Source: AC-32 sp963716865
GTDB lineage: Bacteria; Actinomycetota; Thermoleophilia; Gaiellales; Gaiellaceae
Assembly: GCA_963716865.1 (NCBI GenBank)
Contig: CAVQUF010000005.1
Location: 577,750-641,749, forward strand
Length of the DNA: 64,000 nt
Direction: 5' to 3'
The notes below the pieces were generated by a model, which was given only the letters and a program-made list of their open reading frames with translations, was not told the origin of the DNA and did not search any database. Below, piece after piece: positions 35,754-44,566 of the stretch (its first letter is position 1; each line of letters begins with the position of its first letter). Position numbers and translations under genes: made by a program.

Positions 35754-36179
35754 GTGAGGGCCGCAGCGCCGATCTGCACGCTCCTCGCGCTCGCGACGCT
35801 GGCCGGGTGCGGGTCGGGGCCGCCCTCCACCGAGAGCGTGGTCCGCGCGTGGAGCGAGGCGCTGAACGAGGACGACAACAACACGGCTGCGAACCTGTTC
35901 GCCGCCAACGCGAAGGTCGTGCAGGACGGGACCGTCCTCCGGCTGAAGACGCACGAGGACGCCGTGAGGTGGAACGCGGGCCTCCCCTGCTCGGGCACGC
36001 TCACGTCGATCCACAGCAGCGGACACACGGCGACCGCCACCTTCCGGCTCGGAGATCGCGGGAAGAGCCACTGCGACGGGCCCGGGAAGAAGGTGAGCGC
36101 GATCTTCAGGGTCGTCGACGGAAAGATCGTGCTCTGGCACCAGACGGCGCCGCAGGGTCCCGAGGGGCCGGCCGTCTAG
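35754..36179 (+). CDS. Small secreted lipoprotein
   Basis: This 141-residue protein has a lipoprotein signal (LLALATLAGCGSG; lipobox LAGC). It carries a compact domain with ESVVRAWSEALNEDDNNTAANLFA that resembles NTF2/SnoaL-like ligand-binding folds, and two cysteines (GLPCSG and SHCDGPG) that may pair. I chose the GTG at 35754; an open frame continues upstream without a signal sequence. It diverges from the acyl-CoA dehydrogenase. Its stop shares a CTAG with the convergent dehydrogenase gene. Confidence 0.72.
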   Translation: MRAAAPICTLLALATLAGCGSGPPSTESVVRAWSEALNEDDNNTAANLFAANAKVVQDGTVLRLKTHEDAVRWNAGLPCSGTLTSIHSSGHTATATFRLGDRGKSHCDGPGKKVSAIFRVVDGKIVLWHQTAPQGPEGPAV

Positions 36180-37006
36180 TAGGCGTAGAAGCCCTCGCCG
36201 GACTTGCGCCCGAGCTTGCCGGCGGCGACCAGATCTCGCAGCAGCGGCCGCGGCGCGTAGCGCTCGTCGCCGAGCCCGTCGCGGAGGACCTCCATGATCG
36301 CGACGCAGGTGTCGAGGCCGATCAGGTCGGCCAGCGCGAGCGGGCCGAGCGGGTGGTTGAAGCCGAGCTTCGCGATCGTGTCGATCGCCTCGGCCTCCGC
36401 AACGCCTTCCTCGAGCGCCTGGACGGCCTCGTTGATGAACGGCATCAGGATCCGGTTCGAGACGAAGCCCGGGTAGTCGTTGGCGACCGCAGGTGTCTTG
36501 CCGAGCTCCCGAGCCAGCTCGGTGATCGCGTCGGCGGTCTCGTCGGATGTCTCCCGCCCGCGAACGACCTCGACCAGCTGCAGCAGCGGGACCGGGTTGA
36601 AGAAGTGCATGCCGATCACGCGGTCCGGGCGCGACGTCGCGGCGGCCAGCGAGCCGATGGGGATCGACGAGGTGTTCGAGGCGAGGATCGCCTCCTGCGG
36701 GAAGAGCGCGTCCGCGCGCCGGAAGACGTCCTCCTTCACGGCCGCGTTCTCGACGACCGCCTCGATCATCAGGTCGGCCGGGACCAGGTCCTCGGCCGGC
36801 TCGACCCTGGCCAACACCTCGTCGGGGTCCGCCCCGCCCTTCTCGGCGAGCCTGGTGAGGCTCTTGCGCATCGTCTCGAGCCCGCGCTCGACGGCACCCG
36901 GTGCCGCGTCGAGCAGCGACACACGCCTTCCGGAGGCCGCGACGACCTGCGCGATCCCGCCGCCCATCTGGCCGGCGCCGACGACGAGAACGTGCTCGAA
37001 CCTCAC
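36176..37006 (-). CDS. 3-hydroxybutyryl-CoA dehydrogenase
   Basis: This 276-residue NAD(P)-dependent enzyme oxidises 3-hydroxyacyl-CoA. The Rossmann loop VVGAGQMGGGIAQV is at residues 8-21. EAVVENAAVKEDVF, ASNTSSIPI, the catalytic GMHFFNPVPLLQLVEVV and GFVSNRILMPFINEAV are all conserved, as is the C-terminal GRKSGEGFYAY. It belongs to the dispersed beta-oxidation set of this window. GTG start. Confidence 0.95.
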   Translation of the reverse strand: MRFEHVLVVGAGQMGGGIAQVVAASGRRVSLLDAAPGAVERGLETMRKSLTRLAEKGGADPDEVLARVEPAEDLVPADLMIEAVVENAAVKEDVFRRADALFPQEAILASNTSSIPIGSLAAATSRPDRVIGMHFFNPVPLLQLVEVVRGRETSDETADAITELARELGKTPAVANDYPGFVSNRILMPFINEAVQALEEGVAEAEAIDTIAKLGFNHPLGPLALADLIGLDTCVAIMEVLRDGLGDERYAPRPLLRDLVAAGKLGRKSGEGFYAY

Positions 37007-37061
37007 GCGGGCGAGCTTAGTGCAGGGATAGCCGGGCGACCGCTCAACGTAGTACCACCAG

Positions 37062-37571
37062 ATGCAAGACGACGAGGCGACGCTGATCCGGCGCGCTCGG
37101 CAGGGATCGCCGGACGCGGTCGAGGAGCTCTTCCGCCGCCACTGGCGCGCTCTGTGGAGGGCCGCCTACGCGGTGACCACGCGCCGGGAGCTGGCGAATG
37201 ACGTGGCACAGGAGGCGTTCGTGCGCGGAGTCTCGTCGCTCGAGCGCTTCGATCCGACCCGGCCGTTCGCTCCATGGCTTGCACGCATCGCGGTGAATCT
37301 CGCGATCGACGAACTCCGCCGCGAGCGACGGATCGCTCCGGCCGACGACTCAACCGTGGCTGTCGAGCCCGCGGAGTCGGACGACCAGGTCGTTGCAGCC
37401 GTCGCGCGCCTGGCGCCGGAGAGGCGGCTGATCGTCGCGCTCCACTACTGGCTCGACTATCCGACGCCCGAGATCGCCAGGCTCCTCGACCTGCCGCTCG
37501 GCACGGTCGCCTCTCGGCTGAGCCGCGCGCTCGCAGAGCTCCGAACCGATTTGGAGGCCGAACATGTCTGA
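37062..37571 (+). CDS. ECF-family RNA polymerase sigma factor
   Basis: This 169-residue sigma factor has region 2 (NDVAQEAFVRGVSSLERFD, PWLARIAVNLAIDELRRE) and region 4 (LPLGTVASRLSRALAELR) and lacks regions 1 and 3. It overlaps by 8 bp the gene for a membrane protein with a short cytoplasmic N-terminus, the arrangement usual for a sigma factor and its membrane-bound regulator. Confidence 0.92.
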   Translation: MQDDEATLIRRARQGSPDAVEELFRRHWRALWRAAYAVTTRRELANDVAQEAFVRGVSSLERFDPTRPFAPWLARIAVNLAIDELRRERRIAPADDSTVAVEPAESDDQVVAAVARLAPERRLIVALHYWLDYPTPEIARLLDLPLGTVASRLSRALAELRTDLEAEHV

Positions 37572-38706
37572 CCTGGAACGGACAATCCGCGACGCCCGCG
37601 AGTCGCTGCCCGAGCCGGAGCACAGCGCGACGGAGCAGGCACGGGCGGCTGTCCTCGCCGCGACCCCTAAGGCCCGTGCGCGTCGCCGATCGGGGCGGAT
37701 TGCGCTCGTAGCCCTTGCGTTCGTCGCAGCAGTGGCCGGGGCCTTCGCGGCCGGCCTTGCCCTCGCGCCGGGCGGTGCCACGAAGACTGCCGCCGACGGT
37801 CCCGGCTTCCTGCCCGCGCAGGGCTGGGACACCTTCCAGACCGGTGTGACCCGACCTCCGCAGTCGCCTTCGGCCACGGCCGCGAACGTGAAGCTGGGCC
37901 CCGACGTTGTCGTCGAGACGTTCCCGTGGCAAACGGTCGCGACGCTCCGCTCCGGCGAGGTTCTTCTGGAGGCGCTCTTCTCACCGCGGGGAGAGAGTGC
38001 CGGCATCGATGCCCAGTATCGGCCACGCTCGCTGCCGCTTTCACTGGGCGACGCGAACTCGGAGGGCCCGTTCGAGGGCCAACCGCCGAACGTCTCTGCA
38101 GAACGTCTCCTCGCGCGGGTCAACGGCTGGAACCTCGAGCTCTTCGTCTTCTACGAAGGCAGGCCGACGCGCGCCGCGCGGGCCGCCGTGCAGGAGGAGC
38201 TCGATCGCCTCGTCGTGCCGGAGGGGCCACCCGGAGTGCTCGACACCCGACCGGTGCTGCAACCGGCCCCGCATGCCTGTCGCGCCTCCGTGCTGCGGTC
38301 GAGCGTTCGCTGGCAAGGCGCCACCGGAAGCCTGCTCGGCAGCATCCGGGTGACGAACGTCGGCAAGAGGGCGTGTGTTTTGCGCGGAGTGCCGACCGTC
38401 GAGATGGTCGATGCAAACGGCGTTCTGCTGAACCTGCACCAGGAGGCTGCACAACCGCTCTGGAAGCAGCTCGGAGCCGCGCGGCCGAGAGGCTGGCCGA
38501 CTGTGCAGATGTCTCCGCACGGCGCGGCTCAGGTGTTCGTTCAGCTACGGAACTGGTGCATCACGGGGGTGAAGCCGCTCTTCTTCCGCACCTACCTTCC
38601 CGGCGTCGGCGAGGCGATCCCCGCGCCCGTCGAGGTCACTCTTCGCTGCGACGTGCCAGGCCAGCCCGCCAGGCTGGCGGTCGGTCCCGTCGAGCCGGTG
38701 CGCTAG
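37564..38706 (+). CDS. Membrane protein coupled to the ECF sigma factor, DUF4232-like C-terminus
   Basis: This 380-residue protein has about 42 cytoplasmic residues, one helix (IALVALAFVAAVAGAFAAGLAL) and a large outside part. The last 140 residues (ACRASVLRSSVRW, RVTNVGKRACVLRGVPTVEM, NWCITG) look like a DUF4232 domain with paired cysteines. No zinc-binding anti-sigma motif (HxxxCxxC) is visible in the short N-terminus, so it could act as an anti-sigma factor of another type or only be co-expressed. It overlaps the sigma gene. Confidence 0.75.
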   Translation: MSDLERTIRDARESLPEPEHSATEQARAAVLAATPKARARRRSGRIALVALAFVAAVAGAFAAGLALAPGGATKTAADGPGFLPAQGWDTFQTGVTRPPQSPSATAANVKLGPDVVVETFPWQTVATLRSGEVLLEALFSPRGESAGIDAQYRPRSLPLSLGDANSEGPFEGQPPNVSAERLLARVNGWNLELFVFYEGRPTRAARAAVQEELDRLVVPEGPPGVLDTRPVLQPAPHACRASVLRSSVRWQGATGSLLGSIRVTNVGKRACVLRGVPTVEMVDANGVLLNLHQEAAQPLWKQLGAARPRGWPTVQMSPHGAAQVFVQLRNWCITGVKPLFFRTYLPGVGEAIPAPVEVTLRCDVPGQPARLAVGPVEPVR

Positions 38707-39239
38707 TCAGGTTCGAGCTTGGAGCGATCGCCGCTGACGATGGCGTAGAGCGCGTAGTCGTCCCGCCCGCGCTCCGAGGGCATGAACGAGCGGAGAATCC
38801 CCTCCTCGGCGAAGCCGAGCTTCTCGAAGACGCGGCGCATGGCCGTGTTCTCGACCCAGGTGGAGGCCTGCACGCGCCCGGCGCCCTCGTCGTCGAAGAG
38901 GTGCCGCGTGAGAAGCCGCACCGCCTCGGTGCCGAAGCCGCGGCCCCGGTCGGCGTCCTCGAACAGCGCAATCCCGAGCTCGAAGACTCCTGCGGGGAGC
39001 GAGCGCGCCGGCTGCCTGGCGTCGATCTCCCCGACGAGCCGGCCGTCGGCCTCGATGCCGAGATAGAGCCAGCCGTCGACGAAGCGCCCCGAGATGGTAA
39101 TCCGCCGCTCGAGCTCGTCGCGGAGCACGGGGTTCGCCCCCGGATACGCGGAGGCGTCCATCCGGGCCTGACAGAGCACGTCGAGGTCGTCCTCGTGAAG
39201 CGGCCGCAGCCGGAGCTGCTCGCCCTCGAGCGTGATCAC
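38703..39239 (-). CDS. GNAT-family N-acetyltransferase (RimJ/RimL-like)
   Basis: This 178-residue protein has the acetyl-CoA binding segment DRGRGFGTEAVRLLTRHLFD and the following WVENTAMRRVFEKLGFAEEG, typical of RimJ/RimL-like acetyltransferases acting on N-termini or small molecules. The start is a GTG overlapping the thiolase stop by 4 bp. The end shares a CTAG with the convergent gene. The substrate is unknown. Confidence 0.85.
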   Translation of the reverse strand: MITLEGEQLRLRPLHEDDLDVLCQARMDASAYPGANPVLRDELERRITISGRFVDGWLYLGIEADGRLVGEIDARQPARSLPAGVFELGIALFEDADRGRGFGTEAVRLLTRHLFDDEGAGRVQASTWVENTAMRRVFEKLGFAEEGILRSFMPSERGRDDYALYAIVSGDRSKLEPD

Positions 39240-40387
39240 ACTTGGAGCAGTATCGCGTCGCCCTGGCCGCCGCCGGAGCAGATCGCGGCGAGGCCGAGGC
39301 CGCCGCCGTTGCGGCGCAGCTCGTGGACCATCGTCGCCAGGATCCGCGCGCCGGAGGCGCCGATCGGGTGCCCGAGAGCGACGGCGCCGCCGTTCACGTT
39401 CACCCGCTCCGGGTCGGCGCCGAGCATCTTCGTCGAGTTGACCGCGACCGAGGAGAACGCCTCGTTCAGCTCGACGCGCTCGACGTCGTCGATCGACTTG
39501 CCCGCCTTCTCGAGCGCGATCGCCCCGGCCTTCGCCGGCGTGCGGGCGAGGTAGGCGAACTCGTCGGCCACGTAGCCCTGCGCGAGGATCGTCGCGAGCA
39601 CCTCGAGACCGCGCTTCCGCGCGAACTCGTCGCTCGTCACAACGAGCGCGCCGGCGCCGTCGTTCACACCGGGCGCGTTCCCCGCGGTCGTCGTGCCCTC
39701 GGGATCGAACACCGGCTTCAGGCTCGCGAGCTTCTCGAGCGACGTGTCGCGCCGCGGCGCCTCGTCGACGGCGAAATCGCCGACGGGCACGATCTCGTCT
39801 TCGAACAGCCCCTCGTCGATCGCCTTCACCGCGCGCTCCTGCGAGCGCAGCGCCCAGCGGTCCTGCTCCTCTCGCGAGATCCCGAGCTCGCGAGAGACGA
39901 ACGAGGCCTGCTCGACCATGTGCTTGCCGTCGAACGTCGAGACCAGGCCGTCGTGGGTCATCAGGTCGATCAGCGTGCCGTCGCCCAGGCGGTAGCCGAA
40001 GCGCGCCTGCTTGAGCACGTAGGGAGCGTTGGACATCGACTCCATGCCTCCGGCGACGACGACCTGCACGTCGCCCGCGCGGATCATCTGGTCGGCGATC
40101 TCCACCGCCCGGATCGAGGACGCGCAGACCTTGTTGACCGTGTCCGAGGGCAGCTCGACCGGCAGCCCGGCGCCGACCGTCGCCTGGCGAGCGGGCGCCT
40201 GGCCGGCGCCTCCCTGCAGCACCTGGCCCATGATCGCGTACTCGACCTCGCCGTTCTCCACTCCGGCCCGGTCGAGCGCAGCGCGGATCGCGATCGCCCC
40301 GAGGTCCGTCGCCTGGTAGTCGACGAGCGCGCCGCCGAGCCTGCCGAAGGGCGTGCGGACGGCGGAGACGATCACGGAACGGGACAT
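39236..40387 (-). CDS. Acetyl-CoA acetyltransferase (thiolase)
   Basis: This 383-residue thiolase has the acyl-accepting Cys88 in NKVCASSIRAVE, the HPIGASGA histidine loop and the second cysteine in ICSGGGQGDAI. It cleaves 3-ketoacyl-CoA or condenses two acetyl-CoA. It completes the beta-oxidation set with the dehydrogenases and hydratase in this window. I placed the start at ATG 40387 (MSRSVIVSAVRTPFGR), the canonical N-terminus. Confidence 0.95.
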   Translation of the reverse strand: MSRSVIVSAVRTPFGRLGGALVDYQATDLGAIAIRAALDRAGVENGEVEYAIMGQVLQGGAGQAPARQATVGAGLPVELPSDTVNKVCASSIRAVEIADQMIRAGDVQVVVAGGMESMSNAPYVLKQARFGYRLGDGTLIDLMTHDGLVSTFDGKHMVEQASFVSRELGISREEQDRWALRSQERAVKAIDEGLFEDEIVPVGDFAVDEAPRRDTSLEKLASLKPVFDPEGTTTAGNAPGVNDGAGALVVTSDEFARKRGLEVLATILAQGYVADEFAYLARTPAKAGAIALEKAGKSIDDVERVELNEAFSSVAVNSTKMLGADPERVNVNGGAVALGHPIGASGARILATMVHELRRNGGGLGLAAICSGGGQGDAILLQV

Positions 40388-40415
40388 CTCTCGCAGCGTA
40401 ACGCGCACGTCCCTC

Positions 40416-40445
40416 TTGACGGCGAGACGCTCCGCGCCCTACCCT
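40416..40445 (+). promoter_or_regulatory. Probable trp operon promoter
   Basis: TTGACG (40416-40421) and TACCCT (40440-40445) are separated by 18 bp. Transcription would start about seven bases later, at or just before the trpL ATG at 40453, so the leader peptide may be translated from a leaderless message. Confidence 0.6.
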
Positions 40446-40452
40446 GAAGCCA

Positions 40453-40518
40453 ATGACCTCCGTCTCGCACACCTGGGGCTGGTCTCGGCGCCACGAGCGA
40501 GGCGGGAGCGTCGCCTGA
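40453..40518 (+). CDS. trpL: trp leader peptide
   Basis: This is a 21-residue open frame, MTSVSHTWGWSRRHERGGSV plus Ala, with two tryptophans in a Trp-Gly-Trp motif. It precedes the attenuator and trpE. When charged tRNA-Trp is scarce, a ribosome stalled on the Trp codons would let the downstream RNA adopt the read-through fold. Tandem Trp codons just before a terminator and trpE make the assignment strong despite the short length. Confidence 0.88.
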   Translation: MTSVSHTWGWSRRHERGGSVA

Positions 40519-40548
40519 CCTGACCTGACGTCCTCCCGTTCCGCTCGC

Positions 40549-40578
40549 AGACCTTCCACACGGAGGGTCTTTTTGTTT
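40549..40578 (+). terminator. trp attenuator (intrinsic terminator)
   Basis: A 9-bp stem (40549-40557 with 40562-40570, one G-T pair) and an ACAC loop are followed by TTTTGTTT. The upstream CCTCC at 40532-40536 can pair with the GGAGG of the terminator stem, a possible antiterminator. It ends seven bases before the trpE ATG. Confidence 0.9.
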
Positions 40579-40584
40579 GCTCAC

Positions 40585-41817
40585 ATGAACGCACTGACTG
40601 TCATCTCCACCGATCTCCTCACCCCCCTCGGGGCCTACCTCAAGCTGCGCGAGCACGGGCGGGCGAGCTTTCTGCTCGAGTCCGTCGAGCACGGACGCCT
40701 GGGGCGCCACTCGTTCGTGGGCTGCGGCTCGCGGCTGCTCGGTTTCGACGAGGCGGAGGGATCGGGACTGCCCGTCGTCGGCTACCTCGGCTACGACCAC
40801 GCGGCGACGCTGGAGCCAACGGTGCCGCTCCCCGACGCCGGGCGCGACCTCCCGGAGAGCCGGTTCGTGGCGGCCGAGACGGTCGTCCGCTTCGACCACG
40901 CCCTCGGGATGGCCGAGGTGCTCGCCGGCAACCCCGAAGAGGTCGCCGGGCTGCTCGCCGGGCCGCTCCCGGCCGTCGAGACGGGCGGCGACAAGGTCGC
41001 GGGCTCGACCCGGCGCCTGCCCTCCCGGCACGACTACGAGCGCGCGGTCGTGGGTGCGAAGGAACACATCCGGGCGGGAGACGCCTTCCAGATCGTGCTC
41101 TCGCAGCGCGCCGAGCGGCCGACCTCGGCGAGCGCGGTCGCGCTCTACCGCTCGCTGCGCCGGGTCAATCCCTCGCCGTACCTGTTCCTGCTCGAGCTCG
41201 ACGGGATCGCGCTGATCGGCTCCTCGCCCGAGACGCTGGTCAAGGCCGAGGGCCGTGCCGCGTCGCTGAACCCGATCGCGGGCACGACAAGGCCCGGCGA
41301 GGGCGACGCCGAGCGCCTGCTCGCCTCGGAGAAGGAGCGCGCGGAGCACGTGATGCTCGTCGACCTCGGGCGCAACGACCTCTCACGCGTCTGCCGGCCG
41401 GGCACGGTCCGCCTCGCGCGCTTCCTCGAGCCGGAGCGCTTCTCGCACGTGACACACCTCGTCTCCGAGGTCGTCGGCGAGCTGAACGAGGGCGTCTCGC
41501 ACTTCGACCTGCTACGCGCGTGCTTCCCGGCCGGGACGGTCTCCGGGGCGCCAAAGGTGCGGGCGATGCAGCTGATCTCCGAGCTCGAGGGCTACCGGCG
41601 GGGGCCGTACGCGGGCGCGGTGCTCTATGCACTGCCCGGTGAGGCGCTCGACGCGTGCATCGCGATCCGGACGATCGTGCTTGCCGACGGCATCGCGCTG
41701 CTCCAGGCTGGCGCCGGGATCGTCGCCGACTCGGAGCCGGCGGCCGAGCACGAAGAGTGCCTGCGCAAGCTGGCCGCGCTCGAGACCGCGATCGAGCTCG
41801 CGGAGGCTAGAGGATGA
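40585..41817 (+). CDS. trpE: Anthranilate synthase component I
   Basis: This 410-residue enzyme converts chorismate to anthranilate with TrpG. The feedback-binding motif FLLESVEHG is near the N-terminus. The catalytic region has FQIVLSQR, PSPYLFLLEL, IGSSPETLVK, NPIAGTTRPGEGD, HVMLVDLGRNDL and GTVSGAPKVRAMQLI. It is about 80-100 residues shorter than many TrpE proteins, mainly between the N-terminal motif and YLGYD. A TTG further upstream lies within the attenuator T-run and is unlikely to be the start. It overlaps trpG by 4 bp. Confidence 0.95.
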   Translation: MNALTVISTDLLTPLGAYLKLREHGRASFLLESVEHGRLGRHSFVGCGSRLLGFDEAEGSGLPVVGYLGYDHAATLEPTVPLPDAGRDLPESRFVAAETVVRFDHALGMAEVLAGNPEEVAGLLAGPLPAVETGGDKVAGSTRRLPSRHDYERAVVGAKEHIRAGDAFQIVLSQRAERPTSASAVALYRSLRRVNPSPYLFLLELDGIALIGSSPETLVKAEGRAASLNPIAGTTRPGEGDAERLLASEKERAEHVMLVDLGRNDLSRVCRPGTVRLARFLEPERFSHVTHLVSEVVGELNEGVSHFDLLRACFPAGTVSGAPKVRAMQLISELEGYRRGPYAGAVLYALPGEALDACIAIRTIVLADGIALLQAGAGIVADSEPAAEHEECLRKLAALETAIELAEARG

Positions 41818-42380
41818 TTCTTCTCATCGACAACTACGACTCGTTCACATACAACCTCGCGCACCAGTTCGGCGAGCTCGGCGCGGACGTGCTCGTGCGG
41901 CGAAACGACGCGATCGATGCGGACGAGGCCGAGCGCCTCGCGCCCTCGCACCTGCTCATCTCCCCCGGCCCGGGCCGACCGGAGGACGCGGGCGTCAGCG
42001 TCGAGCTCGTCGGCCGGCTCGGCGGCAACGGCGTCCCGACGCTCGGCGTCTGCCTCGGCCACCAGGCGGTCGTCGAGGCCTTCGGGGGCGAGGTCGGCCC
42101 GGCGAAGCGGCTGGTACACGGCAAGCCGAGCGAGATCGAGCACGACGGCCGGGGGCTCTTCGAGGGCCTTCCGCAACCGTTCGAGGCGGGCCGCTACCAC
42201 TCGCTCGCGGTGACTGCCGTGCCCGACTGCCTCGAGATCTCGGCCACCTGCTCGGACGACGAGGTGATGGCCGTCCGGCACCGCGAGCTTCCCGTCTACG
42301 GCGTCCAGTTCCACCCGGAGTCGGTGCTGACCCCGGACGGCGCTCGGCTCGCGCAGAACTTCCTCGAGGTGTCGCGATGA
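41814..42380 (+). CDS. trpG: Anthranilate synthase component II (glutamine amidotransferase)
   Basis: This 188-residue class I amidotransferase provides ammonia to TrpE. It starts MILLIDNYDSFTYNL, has the nucleophile Cys80 in TLGVCLGHQ and ends with the VYGVQFHPESV histidine-glutamate pair. It overlaps both trpE and trpD by ATGA. In other bacteria the same protein can serve 4-aminobenzoate synthesis. Confidence 0.95.
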   Translation: MILLIDNYDSFTYNLAHQFGELGADVLVRRNDAIDADEAERLAPSHLLISPGPGRPEDAGVSVELVGRLGGNGVPTLGVCLGHQAVVEAFGGEVGPAKRLVHGKPSEIEHDGRGLFEGLPQPFEAGRYHSLAVTAVPDCLEISATCSDDEVMAVRHRELPVYGVQFHPESVLTPDGARLAQNFLEVSR

Positions 42381-43405
42381 CGATCCAGCAGGCGCTCGCA
42401 CGGCTGCTCGACGGCCACAGCCTCTCCCGGGACGAGGCGCGCTCGGTGATGAACGAGGTGATGGAGGGCGAGGCGACGCCGGCGCAGATCGGCGCGCTCC
42501 TCACCGCTCTCCGGATGAAGGGCGAGACAGTCGAGGAGATCGCCGGCTGCGCGGAGGCGATGCGCGCGCACGTGCTCGAGGTCCGGCCGGCGCGCGAGGA
42601 CCTCGTCGACACGGCCGGCACCGGCGGGGACGGAGCGGGCACGATCAACATCTCGACAGCCGCGGCGCTGGTCGCGGCCGCCGCGGGGGCAGGCGTGGCC
42701 AAGCACGGCAACCGCGCGGTCTCGTCGGCCTCGGGCTCGGCCGACGTCCTGGAGGCGCTCGGCTTCCGGCTCGAGCTGCCGCCTGCGCGCATCGAGCGCT
42801 CGATCGACGAGCTCGGCTTCGGCTTCCTGTTCGCGACGACGCATCACCCGGCGATGAGGCACGCTGCTCACGTGCGGCGCGAGCTGGCGACGCGAACCGT
42901 CTTCAACGTCCTCGGGCCCCTGACAAACCCGGCCGCGGCGCGGGCGCAGCTGGTCGGCGTCTACGCGGGCTCGCTCGTGCCGACGATCGCGGAGGTGCTC
43001 GCACAGCTCGGCGCCCGCCGCGCCTTCGTCGTCCACGGCGCGGGCGGGATCGACGAGCTCTCGCCCGCAGGCCCGAACCTCGTCTGCGAGGTGGTCGACG
43101 GCACGGTCCACGAGCGCGAGGTCGACCCCGTCGAGCTCGGCATCCCGCGCTGCGACCCGGAGGAGCTCCGCGGCGGCTCGCCCGCCGAGAACGCGGGGGC
43201 GATCCGTGCCGTCTTCGCCGGGGAGGGCGGGGGGCGGCGCTCGGCGATCCTCCTCAACGCAGCCGGCGCGATCGCCGCGGCCGGCCATGCCCGCGACCTG
43301 AAGGAAGGACTCGGCTACGCACGCGAGGCGCTCGACTCGGGCGCCGCGGCCACCAGGCTCGAGGAGCTGATCGAGTTCTCGCAGGCGCCGGAGGTGACGG
43401 CGTAA
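42377..43405 (+). CDS. trpD: Anthranilate phosphoribosyltransferase
   Basis: This 342-residue enzyme adds phosphoribose from PRPP to anthranilate. The PRPP motif is DTAGTGGDGAGTINIST, followed by KHGNRAVSSASGSADVLEALG and FNVLGPLTNPA. The start ATG overlaps the trpG stop, and trpCF follows without a gap. Length is normal. Confidence 0.96.
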   Translation: MTIQQALARLLDGHSLSRDEARSVMNEVMEGEATPAQIGALLTALRMKGETVEEIAGCAEAMRAHVLEVRPAREDLVDTAGTGGDGAGTINISTAAALVAAAAGAGVAKHGNRAVSSASGSADVLEALGFRLELPPARIERSIDELGFGFLFATTHHPAMRHAAHVRRELATRTVFNVLGPLTNPAAARAQLVGVYAGSLVPTIAEVLAQLGARRAFVVHGAGGIDELSPAGPNLVCEVVDGTVHEREVDPVELGIPRCDPEELRGGSPAENAGAIRAVFAGEGGGRRSAILLNAAGAIAAAGHARDLKEGLGYAREALDSGAAATRLEELIEFSQAPEVTA

Positions 43406-44566
43406 GTGGGCATCTTCCGCGACGCGCTCGCACACCCGGGCCTGGGAGCGATCGCCGAGGTCAAGCGACGCTCGCCGTCCGCCGGCGAGCTCCGGCCGGA
43501 CGCCGACCCCGCGCAGCTCGCCGCAGCCTTCGAGCGGGCGGGCGCTGCCGCGGTCTCCGTCCTCGTGGACAAGCGCTTCGGCGGGTCGATCGCGGATCTC
43601 TCCGCCGCGCGCGCAGCCTCCGGGGTACCGCTGCTCGCGAAGGGCTTCTTCTCGACCGCCGAAGAGCTGGCCGAGCTCCGCCGGGCCGGTGCGGGCGCGG
43701 TCCTGCTCCTGCTGAGGGACCTCGACGACGCCCGCGCGAAAGAGCTTATGGCGGAGGCGGCCGGGCTCGGCCTGGATGCGCTCGTCGAGGCGCACGACGC
43801 GGAGGAGCTCGAGCGCGCGACCGCACTCGGCGCAGAGGTGATCGGCCTCAACGCGCGCGATCTCGGGACCTTCGACATCGACAGGCGGGCCCAGCTGGCG
43901 CTGGTCGAGCGCGCGCCCCGTGACCGCGTGGTCGTGGCCGAGAGCGCGATCGCCTCCCGCGCGCAGGGCGCCGAGGCCGAGCTCGCCGGCGCCGACGCCA
44001 TCCTCGTCGGCTCCACGCTGATGCGCGCAGGCGATCCCGCGGCGAAGCTCGAAGAGCTGATCTCGAGGCCGCTGGTCAAGGTCTGCGGGCTGACCCGCGA
44101 GGAGGACGTCGCCGCCGCGGCCGAGGCGGGCGCCGACCTCGCCGGGTTCGTGCTCGCGAAGGAGTCCCCGCGCCGCGCGCCGCACCTGCTACCCGTCCCG
44201 GAGACGATGTTGTCGGTGGCCGTGCACGTCGGCGAGGTGGGCGACGAGGGGGCTGACCTCGTCCAGCTCTACCCGCGCGAGGACGGCCACAGAGGCCGCG
44301 ACGGCGTGCTTCTGCGGGAAGGGCGCGAGGTCGCGAAGGTCGTGGACCGCCCGTGGCAGCAGGAGGATCCCGCCCACTTCGAGCGGGCGCGTGCCGTCGA
44401 GGGCCGCGTCGTGCTCGCCGGTGGGCTCTCGCCCGAGAACGTGGGCGACGCGATCGCCTCCGTGCGCCCCTGGGCGGTGGACGCAAGCTCGAGCCTCGAG
44501 CTCTCGCCCGGAATCAAGGATCACGCGCGCGTGCGTGCATACGTGGAGGCGGCGCGGTGCAGCTGA
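43406..44566 (+). CDS. trpCF: Fused indole-3-glycerol phosphate synthase / phosphoribosylanthranilate isomerase
   Basis: This is a 386-residue fusion. Residues 1 to about 220 are TrpC (AIAEVKRRSPSAGELRPDADP, LAKGFF, LGLDALVEAHDAEEL, VIGLNARDLGTF, VAESAIASR, AILVGSTLM). Residues about 222 to 386 are TrpF, with the catalytic Cys in VKVCGLTREEDV and the C-terminal LAGGLSPENV and SSLELSPGIKD. The TrpF half is short: where the usual GGTGKTFDW phosphate loop is expected it has VVDRPWQQEDPAHFERA, though an Asp is kept. The GTG start follows the trpD stop directly. The two enzymes catalyse consecutive steps. Confidence 0.92.
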   Translation: MGIFRDALAHPGLGAIAEVKRRSPSAGELRPDADPAQLAAAFERAGAAAVSVLVDKRFGGSIADLSAARAASGVPLLAKGFFSTAEELAELRRAGAGAVLLLLRDLDDARAKELMAEAAGLGLDALVEAHDAEELERATALGAEVIGLNARDLGTFDIDRRAQLALVERAPRDRVVVAESAIASRAQGAEAELAGADAILVGSTLMRAGDPAAKLEELISRPLVKVCGLTREEDVAAAAEAGADLAGFVLAKESPRRAPHLLPVPETMLSVAVHVGEVGDEGADLVQLYPREDGHRGRDGVLLREGREVAKVVDRPWQQEDPAHFERARAVEGRVVLAGGLSPENVGDAIASVRPWAVDASSSLELSPGIKDHARVRAYVEAARCS

